Shown in pieces: positions 1-8,119 of a DNA stretch of 64,000 nt; positions within the stretch are counted from its first letter, which is position 1; every line of letters begins with the position of its first letter. This DNA comes from Leclercia sp. AS011 (GTDB lineage Bacteria > Pseudomonadota > Gammaproteobacteria > Enterobacterales > Enterobacteriaceae). Where the stretch lies: assembly GCF_037152535.1 (NCBI RefSeq), contig NZ_JBBCMA010000004.1, positions 62,001 through 126,000 of the forward strand. Reading direction: 5' to 3'. Below the pieces are notes generated by a model. The model saw only the letters and a program-made list of their open reading frames with translations, did not search any database and was not told where the DNA came from. A program made the position numbers and the translations under genes.

Positions 1-1532
1 GCGAACTGCTGACGGAAGTAATCGTAAATAATACGCGGCTGGCTGGAGAGCACGGCAAACGGGGTATCATCCCCCATGGAGCCGACCGCTTCCTGGCCGT
101 TTTCACCCAACACGCGGATAACGGAGTCCAGCTCTTCCGCGCTGTAGTTAAACTGTTTCTGGTAGCTGGCGAGAGTATCATCATCCAGCTCGCGGCTGCC
201 CACGTCCTGATCCGGCAGATCTTCAAACGGCACCAGACGGCGAACGTTTTTCTCCATCCACTCTTTATACGGATGACGGCTTTTCAGATCGTTGTCGGTT
301 TCTGCGGAGTGCAGGATACGACCGACGCGGGTGTCGATCACCATCAGCTCGCCTGGTCCTACGCGGCCTTTTTCGACCACTTCGTCAGGCTGGTAATCCC
401 AGATCCCCACTTCCGAGGCGCAGGTGATCAGCTTGTCTTTGGTGATAACGTAGCGCGCCGGGCGCAGGCCGTTACGGTCGAGGTTACAGGCCGCAAAGCG
501 CCCGTCGGACATCACGATACCGGCCGGACCATCCCACGGCTCCATGTGCATGGAGTTAAAGTCGAAGAAGGAACGCAGCTCAGGATCCATATCCGGGTTG
601 TTCTGCCAGGCTGGCGGAACCAGCAGGCGCATGGCACGCACGATATCCATCCCGCCGGCCAGCAGCAGTTCCAGCATGTTATCCATTGAGCTGGAGTCAG
701 AGCCGGTTTCGTTGACGAACGGCGCGGCATCGTGCAGGTCAGGGATCAGCGGGGTCTGGAATTTATAGGTACGGGCGCGTGCCCACTGGCGGTTACCGGT
801 GATGGTGTTGATCTCGCCGTTGTGCGCCAGATAGCGGAACGGCTGAGCCAGCGGCCAGCGTGGTACGGTGTTGGTGGAGAAGCGCTGGTGGAACAGGCAG
901 ATGGCCGATTCCAGACGCAGGTCCGCCAGGTCCAGGTAGAAGCGCGGCAGGTCAGCCGGCATACACAGACCTTTATAGATGTTCACCAGGTTCGAGAGGC
1001 TACAGACGTAGAACTCTTTATCGTCCTGGAGACGTTTTTCAATGCGGCGGCGAGCAATAAACAGGCGGCGTTCCATATCACGTGGACGCCAGCCCGCAGG
1101 CGCATTAACGAAAATCTGTTCAATACGAGGCAGCGAGGAGAGGGCGATTTCACCGAGTACCCCTTCGTTGGTGGGCACATCGCGCCAGCCGACGATAGAC
1201 AGGGTTTCGCGTTGAAGTTCTTCTTCGACGATGCGGCGTGAGACGGCGGCTTTTTCCGCGTCCTGGTTCAGGAACAGCATGCCGACAGCGTAGTTTTTGG
1301 CTAAACGCCAGCCGCGCTCTTCCGCCACGATGCGAAAGAAACGATCCGGTTTTTGCAGCAGCAGACCGCAACCGTCGCCGGTTTTACCATCCGCAAGGAT
1401 AGCGCCACGGTGCTGCATACGGGCCAGTGCGTGTATAGCGGTACGCACTACCTTGTGGCTAGGTTCGCCTTCTATGTGGGCGATCAGGCCGAAACCACAG
1501 TTATCCTTCTCAAGGGATTTATCGTACAACAT
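1..1532 (-). CDS. gltB: glutamate synthase large subunit GltB, 5' part (runs off the window)
   Basis: The large subunit of NADPH-dependent glutamate synthase (GOGAT) transfers the amide of glutamine to 2-oxoglutarate, the main ammonia-assimilation route with GlnA. About 510 codons are present. The first residues read MLYDKSLEKDNCGFG; in the family the short propeptide is removed so that Cys (here residue 12) becomes the N-terminal nucleophile of the class II glutaminase domain. Downstream residues such as HQRFSTNTVPRWP and AHNGEINTI are typical of that domain. I chose the ATG at 1532 because a strong GGGGAGG lies about 8 bases upstream. An older K-12 annotation started about 31 residues earlier, but here that upstream reading is in another frame (see the leader ORF). 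Synthase and FMN domains and gltD lie outside the window. Confidence 0.97.
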   Translation of the reverse strand, partial: MLYDKSLEKDNCGFGLIAHIEGEPSHKVVRTAIHALARMQHRGAILADGKTGDGCGLLLQKPDRFFRIVAEERGWRLAKNYAVGMLFLNQDAEKAAVSRRIVEEELQRETLSIVGWRDVPTNEGVLGEIALSSLPRIEQIFVNAPAGWRPRDMERRLFIARRRIEKRLQDDKEFYVCSLSNLVNIYKGLCMPADLPRFYLDLADLRLESAICLFHQRFSTNTVPRWPLAQPFRYLAHNGEINTITGNRQWARARTYKFQTPLIPDLHDAAPFVNETGSDSSSMDNMLELLLAGGMDIVRAMRLLVPPAWQNNPDMDPELRSFFDFNSMHMEPWDGPAGIVMSDGRFAACNLDRNGLRPARYVITKDKLITCASEVGIWDYQPDEVVEKGRVGPGELMVIDTRVGRILHSAETDNDLKSRHPYKEWMEKNVRRLVPFEDLPDQDVGSRELDDDTLASYQKQFNYSAEELDSVIRVLGENGQEAVGSMGDDTPFAVLSSQPRIIYDYFRQQF

Positions 1533-1533
1533 A

Positions 1534-1623
1534 TCAGTGAACCTCCCCAGGCTCTTCGGGACTTCTCTCTGGACCGTGGCGCACAGGCACAGCAAGAGCG
1601 CGGCGACGGGGTTTGCGTGTCAT
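1534..1623 (-). CDS. possible 29-aa leader peptide overlapping the gltB ribosome binding site
   Basis: A 29-codon ORF beginning MTRKPRRRALAVPV stops one base before the gltB ATG (TGATATG). It has its own ribosome binding site (GAGG about 7 bases before its ATG). As I recall, nearly the same peptide was fused in frame to GltB in an old K-12 annotation; here a single extra T before the gltB ATG puts it out of frame. The peptide is very rich in Arg and Pro. Its TGA sits next to the gltB start, so translational coupling or attenuation is possible, but nothing shows that it is translated. It could equally be a relic of conserved untranslated leader sequence. Confidence 0.4.
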   Translation of the reverse strand: MTRKPRRRALAVPVRHGPERSPEEPGEVH

Positions 1624-2173
1624 ACGCGTACCTCGCATTCGCCCTCTTAATATCCTTTTCGCACAGGTCAAACAAGTTTGAGGACTTGCTTCAGAGGGAA
1701 TCTCAACTACTGCATAAATATGATGAGCAGGCTGCTCATCCAGAAAGCTTCCAGCGGATTTCCAACTTATCGGGAATCCGTACACAGGTCAAATGGCAAT
1801 CTTATTTATACAAAAATGTGCTAAAGGAAGGTTATCATTCTGATTTAATTAATTATTTACCGCGTTTCACATCCCTGTAACCTTGCTGTGGGCTTTAGAC
1901 TAGTGTGATCTGACTCACTATATGAAAGCGGTATTATCGCTGTAGGATGCTAAATAGTGCGATTTAAGCAGGATTTAATGCCGTCATGGGGATAAAGCCC
2001 GCATGATGTCACTGTTTTTCAGCGCAGACGATATAAATGAAAAAATCCTGTGGAACATAAGGAAAAGTAATTAGAAAGGGGATGAATGAAATTGCAGTTA
2101 TCTTGGGTAATTATGCAAAGGGTAAAAGCACGCCGGGACGATTGATCCAGGTCATCGCCGTCGGAGGTTAAAA
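1624..2173. promoter_or_regulatory. gltB / yhcC divergent control region
   Basis: This 550-bp gap separates divergent gltB and yhcC and holds no convincing gene. It has AT-rich stretches, notably near 1838-1860 (TTTAATTAATTATTT) and around 2030-2080, which would suit Lrp or IHF binding. In E. coli the gltBDF promoter is controlled by Lrp, IHF, CRP and ArgR over a long upstream region. A CRP-like palindrome is listed separately. I could not place the start sites with confidence. Confidence 0.6.
1904..1919. promoter_or_regulatory. CRP-like binding site
   Basis: TGTGATCTGACTCACT matches the CRP half-sites TGTGA-N6-TCACA at nine of ten positions. It lies about 370 bp from the gltB start and 255 bp from yhcC. 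CRP is known to act on gltBDF in E. coli, so a role there is plausible, but it could serve yhcC instead. Confidence 0.5.
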
Positions 2174-3160
2174 ATGGCAGGCTTGTCCCCTTTGAACGGG
2201 GCGGTCTATCAGATTATGCAGTTACAGAAATTAGTCAATATGTTTGGTGGGGATCTTTCGCGCCGCTACGGGCAAAAGGTCCATAAGCTGTCGCTGCATG
2301 GGGGATTCAGCTGCCCAAATCGCGACGGCACTATCGGGCGCGGCGGCTGTACCTTCTGTAATGTGGCCTCCTTTGCCGACGAAGCGCAGCAGCATCAGTC
2401 CATCGCGGCGCAGCTTGCCCACCAGTCGACGCGGGTGGATCGGGCAAAACAGTATCTGGCCTATTTTCAGGCCTATACCAGCACATGGGCGGAAGTCCAG
2501 GTGTTGCGCTCGATGTATCAACAGGCGGTGAGCCAGGCAAACATCGTCGGGCTCTGCGTCGGCACCCGGCCAGACTGCGTGCCGGAGGCGGTGCTCGATC
2601 TGCTCAGCGAGTATAAAGATCGGGGATATGAGATCTGGCTGGAGCTGGGATTGCAGACCGCGCACGATAAAACCCTGCACCGTATTAATCGCGGCCACGA
2701 TTTTGCCTGCTACCAGCGTACCACCCGACTGGCGCGCGAACGCGGGCTGAAGGTCTGTAGCCATCTGATTGTCGGCCTGCCGGGTGAAGGGCAAGCGCAC
2801 GCGCTGGAAACTCTGCATAAGGTGGTTGAGACCGGCGTCGACGGCATTAAGCTGCACCCGCTGCATATCGTCACGGGTAGCATTATGGCTAAAGCCTGGG
2901 AGGCCGGACGACTGAACGGCATTGAGCTGGACGAATATGTGGTGACGGCCGGAGAGATGATCCGCCACACGCCGCCGGAGGTGGTGTATCACCGCATCTC
3001 TGCCAGCGCCCGCCGCCCAACGCTGCTGGCACCGCTGTGGTGTGAGAACCGCTGGACGGGGATGGTAGAGCTGGACCGCTACCTGAACGAGCAGGGGGTT
3101 CAGGGCTCGGCACTGGGCACGCCCTGGGTGCCCGCGTTACCTTCTGCGTCCGCCCAATAA
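2174..3160 (+). CDS. yhcC: radical SAM protein YhcC (TIGR01212 family)
   Basis: Radical SAM family protein of unknown substrate. The iron-sulfur cysteines follow a C-x11-C-x2-C pattern (Cys47, Cys59, Cys62 in 328-aa numbering) within [26 protein letters not shown] and the ELGLQTAHD segment are further core motifs. The ATG at 2174 has a strong GGAGG 7 bases upstream; an internal ATG at 2216 (MQLQKL) matches the K-12 start as I recall it but has a poor ribosome binding site, so a 314-aa product is the alternative. The C-terminus is several residues longer than in K-12 because the frame continues into the 3' end of convergent yjgR, overlapping it by 24 bp. In K-12 arcB follows yhcC; here the yjgR-lptG block intervenes. 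Confidence 0.95.
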   Translation: MAGLSPLNGAVYQIMQLQKLVNMFGGDLSRRYGQKVHKLSLHGGFSCPNRDGTIGRGGCTFCNVASFADEAQQHQSIAAQLAHQSTRVDRAKQYLAYFQAYTSTWAEVQVLRSMYQQAVSQANIVGLCVGTRPDCVPEAVLDLLSEYKDRGYEIWLELGLQTAHDKTLHRINRGHDFACYQRTTRLARERGLKVCSHLIVGLPGEGQAHALETLHKVVETGVDGIKLHPLHIVTGSIMAKAWEAGRLNGIELDEYVVTAGEMIRHTPPEVVYHRISASARRPTLLAPLWCENRWTGMVELDRYLNEQGVQGSALGTPWVPALPSASAQ

Positions 3161-4639
3161 GCTGCCCAGCACCCCGCGGACAATCTGATTCGTTACCTGG
3201 CGCGCTGCGCTTTTCGCCATGGTTTGCACCACCCCGTCGCGTTTACCTCCGCGCGGACCGGTGCTACCAAACAGGATGTCCTTCAACCCACCCAGGATCC
3301 CATCATCGACCGCAACGGACTGGCCTTTTGCGGCGGGGGCCTCCTGCTGCGCCGTACTGGTTTGCACCCCTTTTTGCAGCATCTCAAAGGCAGACTCTCT
3401 GTCCACCTGATCTTCATATTTGCCGTAGACCGGGGAGTGGTTGATCAGCCCGTTACGCTCGTCGTCGCTGATCGGTCCCATCCGGGAGTAAGGGGCGATG
3501 ACCATCGCGCGCTCGACCATTGACGGGCTACCTTTAGCATCGAGAAAGGAGATCAGCGCCTCGCCGGTGCCCAGCGCCTGGATAGCCGCCTCGGTATCAA
3601 AGGCCGGGTTAGCGCGCATGGTCTGCGCGGCGGCTTTCACCGCCTTCTGATCTCTGGGTGTAAAGGCGCGCAGGGCGTGCTGGACGCGATTGCCCAGCTG
3701 GCCCAGCACGTTGTCGGGAACATCGGACGGGTTCTGTGAAACAAACCAGACGCCTACCCCTTTGGAGCGGATCAGGCGGATCACCTGCTCGATCTTATCC
3801 AGCAGCACCTGCGGCGCATCGCTGAAAAGCAGATGGGCTTCGTCAAAGAAGAACACCAGCTTCGGTTTTTCCAGATCGCCTGCTTCCGGTAGTTGCTCAA
3901 AGAGGTCGGAGAGCATCCACAGCAGGCTGGCGGCGTAGAGCTTCGGCATCTGGTAGAGCTTTTCCGCACTCAGAATGTTGATGATGCCTTTGCCGTCGCT
4001 GTCGGTACGCATCCAGTCTTTGATATCCAGCATAGGTTCGCCAAAGAAGTGTTCGGCACCCTGTTGTTCCAGCGTCAGCAATCCGCGCTGGATAGCGCCG
4101 ACGGAGGCGCTGCTGATATTGCCATACTGATTCTGGAATGATTTGGCGTTATCCCCGATGTACTGGGTAATGGCCCGCAGATCTTTAAAGTCGAGCAGCA
4201 GCAGGCCCTGATCGTCGGCAATGCGGAAGATGATGTTCAACACGCCAGACTGCACCTCGTTCAGATCGAGCAGACGCGCCAGCAGCAGTGGACCGAGATC
4301 GGACACGGTGGCCCGCACCGGATGGCCTTTCTCACCGAAGATGTCCCAGACCACCACCGGATTGCCCGCGGGGTGCCAGTCGGTAACGCCGATATTGTTC
4401 AACCGTTCAAGAAGCTTCTCTGAGCCAACACCTTCCCGGGCAACGCCGCTGAGATCCCCTTTCACGTCGGCCATAAATACCGGCACGCCGATACTCGAAA
4501 ATGACTCGGCCAGCTTTTGCAGGGTTACCGTTTTACCCGTGCCGGTGGCGCCGGTAATCAGGCCATGACGGTTTGCCATAGCGGGCAGGAGATGAAGTTC
4601 GTTATCCAGCGTCCGGGCAATCAGCAGGGGTGTACTCAT
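3137..4639 (-). CDS. yjgR: YjgR, DUF853 (HerA/FtsK-like) P-loop ATPase
   Basis: Protein of 500 aa, the same length as E. coli YjgR. It has a Walker A motif GATGTGKT (residues 30-37) and a Walker B-like stretch [12 protein letters not shown] near residues 260-272, and ends in a glycine/arginine-rich LLGGRRR tail. The family resembles the HerA/FtsK group of ATPases; its cellular role is not established. It is transcribed alone, diverging from the dihydroxyacetone kinase gene and converging on yhcC, whose coding end it overlaps. In K-12 it lies just downstream of lptG; here it is at the opposite end of the block. Confidence 0.95.
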   Translation of the reverse strand: MSTPLLIARTLDNELHLLPAMANRHGLITGATGTGKTVTLQKLAESFSSIGVPVFMADVKGDLSGVAREGVGSEKLLERLNNIGVTDWHPAGNPVVVWDIFGEKGHPVRATVSDLGPLLLARLLDLNEVQSGVLNIIFRIADDQGLLLLDFKDLRAITQYIGDNAKSFQNQYGNISSASVGAIQRGLLTLEQQGAEHFFGEPMLDIKDWMRTDSDGKGIINILSAEKLYQMPKLYAASLLWMLSDLFEQLPEAGDLEKPKLVFFFDEAHLLFSDAPQVLLDKIEQVIRLIRSKGVGVWFVSQNPSDVPDNVLGQLGNRVQHALRAFTPRDQKAVKAAAQTMRANPAFDTEAAIQALGTGEALISFLDAKGSPSMVERAMVIAPYSRMGPISDDERNGLINHSPVYGKYEDQVDRESAFEMLQKGVQTSTAQQEAPAAKGQSVAVDDGILGGLKDILFGSTGPRGGKRDGVVQTMAKSAARQVTNQIVRGVLGSLLGGRRR

Positions 4640-4776
4640 GATCGGCTTCCTCGTTCAGTCCTGCGTGGAGTATAGGCAACCTGACGGTAAAAAGAGCGGG
4701 TCAATTTCTGACTTTGCGGCGCATTACGCATCGCGGACTATGCTTTTACACAGGGTAAACAACATATTGGAAAGCT

Positions 4777-6414
4777 ATGTCCAGATTCTTCTTTAACGAC
4801 CGCAAACAGCTGGTTAATGACGCCATTGAAGGTATGCTCATCTCCGCCCCGCACGGCAATCTTGTCAAACTGGATACCGATCCGGCTATCCGCGTGGTGG
4901 TACGCGCCGACTGGGATAAAAGCCGCGTGGCGGTGATTTCCGGCGGCGGATCCGGCCATGAGCCGGCACATGCGGGATTTGTAGGTAAAGGGATGCTGAC
5001 CGCTGCCGTCTGTGGTGATCTGTTTGCATCCCCGAGCGTAGAGGCGGTGCTGAACGCTATTGTGGCGGTAACGGGCGATCGCGGCTGCCTGCTGATCGTC
5101 AAAAACTACACCGGGGATCGTCTCAACTTTGGCCTCGCGGCGGAGAAAGCCAAACGCCTGGGGCTCAAAGTGGAAATGGTGATTGTGGCCGATGATATCG
5201 CCCTCCCGGATAACAAACAGCCGCGCGGCATCGCCGGAACCGCGCTGGTGCATAAAATCGCCGGGCATGCCGCCGAACAAGGGAAATCATTAAGCGACGT
5301 GCGGGATATAGCCCGTCAGGCCTGCGATAACCTCTGGAGTCTGGGGGTGGCGATGCAGACCTGTAACCTGCCGGGCAGCGACGATGAAGAGGGGCGTATC
5401 AAAAAAGGCCATGTTGAGCTGGGGCTGGGGATCCACGGTGAGCCCGGGGCATCGCTGGTCGAGACGCAAAACAGCAGGGCGATTATTGATACGCTGGTGA
5501 AACCCTTGCTGGCGCAGGCAGGTGTTGGGCGGCTGGCCGTGCTGATCAACAACCTCGGCGGCGTCTCGGCGCTGGAGATGGCGTTGCTGACCAAAGAGCT
5601 GGCCCATTCGGCGCTGAAAGATCGGATCGCCTGTTTGATCGGCCCGGCACCTCTGGTCAGCTCGCTGGATATGAAGGGATTTTCGTTATCCCTGCTGAAG
5701 CTGACGCCGGCCTTTGAGGAGGCGCTTAACGCACCGGTGGAGACGCTGGGCTGGCAAAAACCGGTGGCCTTTGCGCCGCTGCGCACGTTGCCGCACACCC
5801 CGCTGCATGACAGTGTGGAATTCACCCCGTCGGCGAATGCGAAGGTCGCAGAGTACCTCGCCGCGGCCACGGGCTGCTTAATCGCCCTGGAAAATCGCCT
5901 TAACGCCCTGGACGCGAAAGTGGGGGATGGCGATACGGGATCGACCTTTGCGCAAGGTGCGCGGGATATTGCGCAATGGCTGGATGAGGGGCGGCTGCCG
6001 CTGAACGATCTGCCGCAGCTCCTGCTGGTGGTGGGGGAGAGGCTGGCGACCGTGATGGGGGGATCAAGCGGGGTGTTGATGTCGATCTTCTTTACCGCCG
6101 CAGGCCAGGCGCTGCATAGCGGCAAGCCCCTGCCCGATGCCTTACTGACCGGGCTTAAGCAAATGAAACATTATGGCGGGGCCGATCGCGGGGATCGTAC
6201 CTTGATCGACGCGCTCCAGCCCGCGCTGGAAGCGCTGCAGACGGGAGATATTCAGGTTGCCGCGAGGGCTGCACAGGAGGGGGCGGATGCCACGGCAAGC
6301 ATGGGCAAAGCCGGAGCGGGACGATCGTCGTATGTGAATAAAGAGAATCTCGATGGGGTAGCCGATCCTGGCGCGGTGGCAGTGGCCGAGGTATTTGCGG
6401 CGTTAGTGCGGTAG
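4777..6414 (+). CDS. dhaK: ATP-dependent dihydroxyacetone kinase (fused DhaK-DhaL)
   Basis: This 545-aa enzyme phosphorylates dihydroxyacetone with ATP, unlike the PTS-dependent DhaKLM of E. coli K-12. The DhaK domain (about residues 1-330) has ISGGGSGHEP at 55-63 and the substrate-binding histidine in GIHGEPG, His220, the position given for the Citrobacter freundii enzyme. The DhaL domain (about 355-545) has the Mg-ATP aspartates in LDAKVGDGDTG (Asp379, Asp384, Asp386) and the GGSSG loop at 428-432. There is no glycerol dehydrogenase or dha regulator next to it, so it may recycle free dihydroxyacetone rather than serve a dha regulon. K-12 has the idn (L-idonate) genes between yjgR and ahr. 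GGAA lies 5 bases before the ATG. Confidence 0.94.
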   Translation: MSRFFFNDRKQLVNDAIEGMLISAPHGNLVKLDTDPAIRVVVRADWDKSRVAVISGGGSGHEPAHAGFVGKGMLTAAVCGDLFASPSVEAVLNAIVAVTGDRGCLLIVKNYTGDRLNFGLAAEKAKRLGLKVEMVIVADDIALPDNKQPRGIAGTALVHKIAGHAAEQGKSLSDVRDIARQACDNLWSLGVAMQTCNLPGSDDEEGRIKKGHVELGLGIHGEPGASLVETQNSRAIIDTLVKPLLAQAGVGRLAVLINNLGGVSALEMALLTKELAHSALKDRIACLIGPAPLVSSLDMKGFSLSLLKLTPAFEEALNAPVETLGWQKPVAFAPLRTLPHTPLHDSVEFTPSANAKVAEYLAAATGCLIALENRLNALDAKVGDGDTGSTFAQGARDIAQWLDEGRLPLNDLPQLLLVVGERLATVMGGSSGVLMSIFFTAAGQALHSGKPLPDALLTGLKQMKHYGGADRGDRTLIDALQPALEALQTGDIQVAARAAQEGADATASMGKAGAGRSSYVNKENLDGVADPGAVAVAEVFAALVR

Positions 6415-6423
6415 GTGGAAAAC

Positions 6424-6491
6424 GCCCGGTGGCGGCTACGCTTACCGGGCCTACAAAAGATGTAGGCCCGGTAAGCGTAGCGCCACCGGGC
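6424..6491. repeat. REP pair (BIME) between dhaK and ahr
   Basis: Two facing copies of a REP-type palindrome (GCCCGGTGGCG...CTTACCGGGCCTAC) are separated by the short spacer AAAAGATG. It lies between the 3' ends of convergent genes, the usual place for these elements, and may act in mRNA stability or termination. Confidence 0.9.
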
Positions 6492-6500
6492 AACAACAGC

Positions 6501-7520
6501 TTAAAAGTCTGCTTTCAGCACCACGCGGTAACGGGCTTTGCCGTCACGAACATGCTGGAGCGCTTCGTTGATTTTCGACATCGGGTACATCTCGATGGTC
6601 GGAGCGACTTTGGTGCGGCCAGCAAACTTCATCAGCTTACGCAGCTCATAAGGTGTGCCCGTGGCAGAACCCGACACGCTGCGATCCCCGCCAATCAGCG
6701 TGAAAGCAGGAACCGGGAGGGGCTTCAGGACGGCACCCACGGTATGGAAGTTGCCGCCATAGGCCAGCGCTTCAAAGTACGGCTGCCAGTCGAGATCGAC
6801 GTTCACGGTGTTGATGATCAGATCAAACTGACCGGCCAGGGCTTTCAACAGCTCTGGATCCCGGCTGTTCACCACCTTATCGGCTCCCATCGCCAGCACT
6901 TCTTGCTCTTTTGCCGGATTGGAGCTGAACGCCGTTACTTCGCAGCCCATGGCATGCAGCAGCTTAATGGCAATATGGCCCAGGCCACCGATACCGATTA
7001 CTCCCACGCGGCTGGTGGCGGTGATATGGTGCATCAGCAGCGGTTTAAAGACGGTGATCCCACCGCATAGCAGCGGACCGGCGGATTCGATATCGATCTG
7101 TTCAGGAAGAGGAATGACCCACTGCCAGTCGGCGCGCAGTTTGTCGGCGAAACCGCCGTTATTGAGGATCGTAGGGGTAGCGCCTTCCAGACAGTTTATC
7201 TGGTTGCCGCTAATACAGGCGTCACAGTGACCGCAGCTGCGCGCAGTCCAGCCGATGCCCACACGCTGGCCAACCTTCAGCCCTTTATCCTGCGCGGCAC
7301 TGCCCAGGGCCACTACGCGGCCAATAACTTCGTGCCCGGCAATCAGCGGGTATTGCGAGAAGCCCCATTCGTTATCGATCATCGACAGATCGGAATGGCA
7401 GATCCCGCAGTAATCAACCTGGACTTCAACGTCTTCTGCTTTCAGCTCGCCCGCATCGTATTCGTACAGCTCAAGCTCTGCACCCGCCTGCGGTGCGGCA
7501 TAGCTTTTTATCTTTGACAT
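6501..7520 (-). CDS. ahr: zinc-dependent NADPH aldehyde reductase/alcohol dehydrogenase Ahr
   Basis: A 339-aa medium-chain dehydrogenase like E. coli Ahr (YjgB), which reduces a wide range of aldehydes with NADPH. The catalytic zinc ligands are Cys38 in YCGICHSD and His63 in AGHEVIG; the structural zinc cluster is Cys96, Cys99, Cys102 and Cys110 ([15 protein letters not shown]). The cofactor fold shows as GIGGLGHIA near residue 177. The start agrees with the family (MSKIKSY). It stands alone, followed by the REP pair; the REP pair and its convergent neighbour dhaK make an operon link on the 3' side unlikely. Confidence 0.95.
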   Translation of the reverse strand: MSKIKSYAAPQAGAELELYEYDAGELKAEDVEVQVDYCGICHSDLSMIDNEWGFSQYPLIAGHEVIGRVVALGSAAQDKGLKVGQRVGIGWTARSCGHCDACISGNQINCLEGATPTILNNGGFADKLRADWQWVIPLPEQIDIESAGPLLCGGITVFKPLLMHHITATSRVGVIGIGGLGHIAIKLLHAMGCEVTAFSSNPAKEQEVLAMGADKVVNSRDPELLKALAGQFDLIINTVNVDLDWQPYFEALAYGGNFHTVGAVLKPLPVPAFTLIGGDRSVSGSATGTPYELRKLMKFAGRTKVAPTIEMYPMSKINEALQHVRDGKARYRVVLKADF

Positions 7521-7603
7521 GCTATTTACCCCCTGATGGTGTGGAACTGAGAGTGTAGAGCATTCAGTTTACAGCCGCTTAACAGAAGGGGGCAGGAAAG
7601 GAA

Positions 7604-8119
7604 TTATAAGGTTTTCAACATTCGCACTTCGCAATCAACATGCCCGGTACATCCCAGCGGCTGGTCGATATGCTCAAAGCCGAGGTGCTCGTACAGCCTG
7701 ATGGCGTCGGTCAGAAAGGCGGTAGTTTCCAGATAGCAGCGTTTGAACCCCTGCTCGCGGGCATAATCCAGCGCCTGTAACGCCAGTTTTTTCGCTAAGC
7801 CTTGTCCACGCACGACGGGCAGGAAATACATTTTTTGCAGTTCGCAGATGTCCGGCTCGCTGCAGGAGAGCGGCGCAACGCCGCCGCCACCCACAACCTG
7901 TCCGTTCTGCTCCACAACCCAATAGGCATGCCCCGGCTGGCTGTACACTGAGTACAGCTCGTCGAGATTGGGATCCGCAACGGTATAGCCTTTATCGGCC
8001 GTCAGGCCGTATTCGGCAGATACCCGGCGGATAACGCCGGCAATTGCCGGGTTATCCGTGGCGGTGATACGGCGCAGATGCGCCGTTACAGAGGCATTTA
8101 CATGCATAGCTTCACTCAT
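7604..8119 (-). CDS. yjgM: GNAT-family N-acetyltransferase YjgM
   Basis: About 171 aa, closely matching E. coli YjgM (167 aa). The acetyl-CoA binding signature appears as [12 protein letters not shown], followed by [10 protein letters not shown] and YEHLGFEHI. The substrate is unknown. The ATG at 8119 shares its A with the valS stop (TGATG), so translation is probably coupled to valS; an upstream GTG at 8122 is possible. In K-12 yjgN lies between yjgM and valS; it is absent here. Confidence 0.93.
   Translation of the reverse strand: MSEAMHVNASVTAHLRRITATDNPAIAGVIRRVSAEYGLTADKGYTVADPNLDELYSVYSQPGHAYWVVEQNGQVVGGGGVAPLSCSEPDICELQKMYFLPVVRGQGLAKKLALQALDYAREQGFKRCYLETTAFLTDAIRLYEHLGFEHIDQPLGCTGHVDCEVRMLKTL

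Noticed and set aside
1530..1540. Possible frameshift making gltB a pseudogene
   Set aside because: The extra T lies upstream of the ATG that has its own strong ribosome binding site and matches the current K-12 start; the glutaminase domain is intact.
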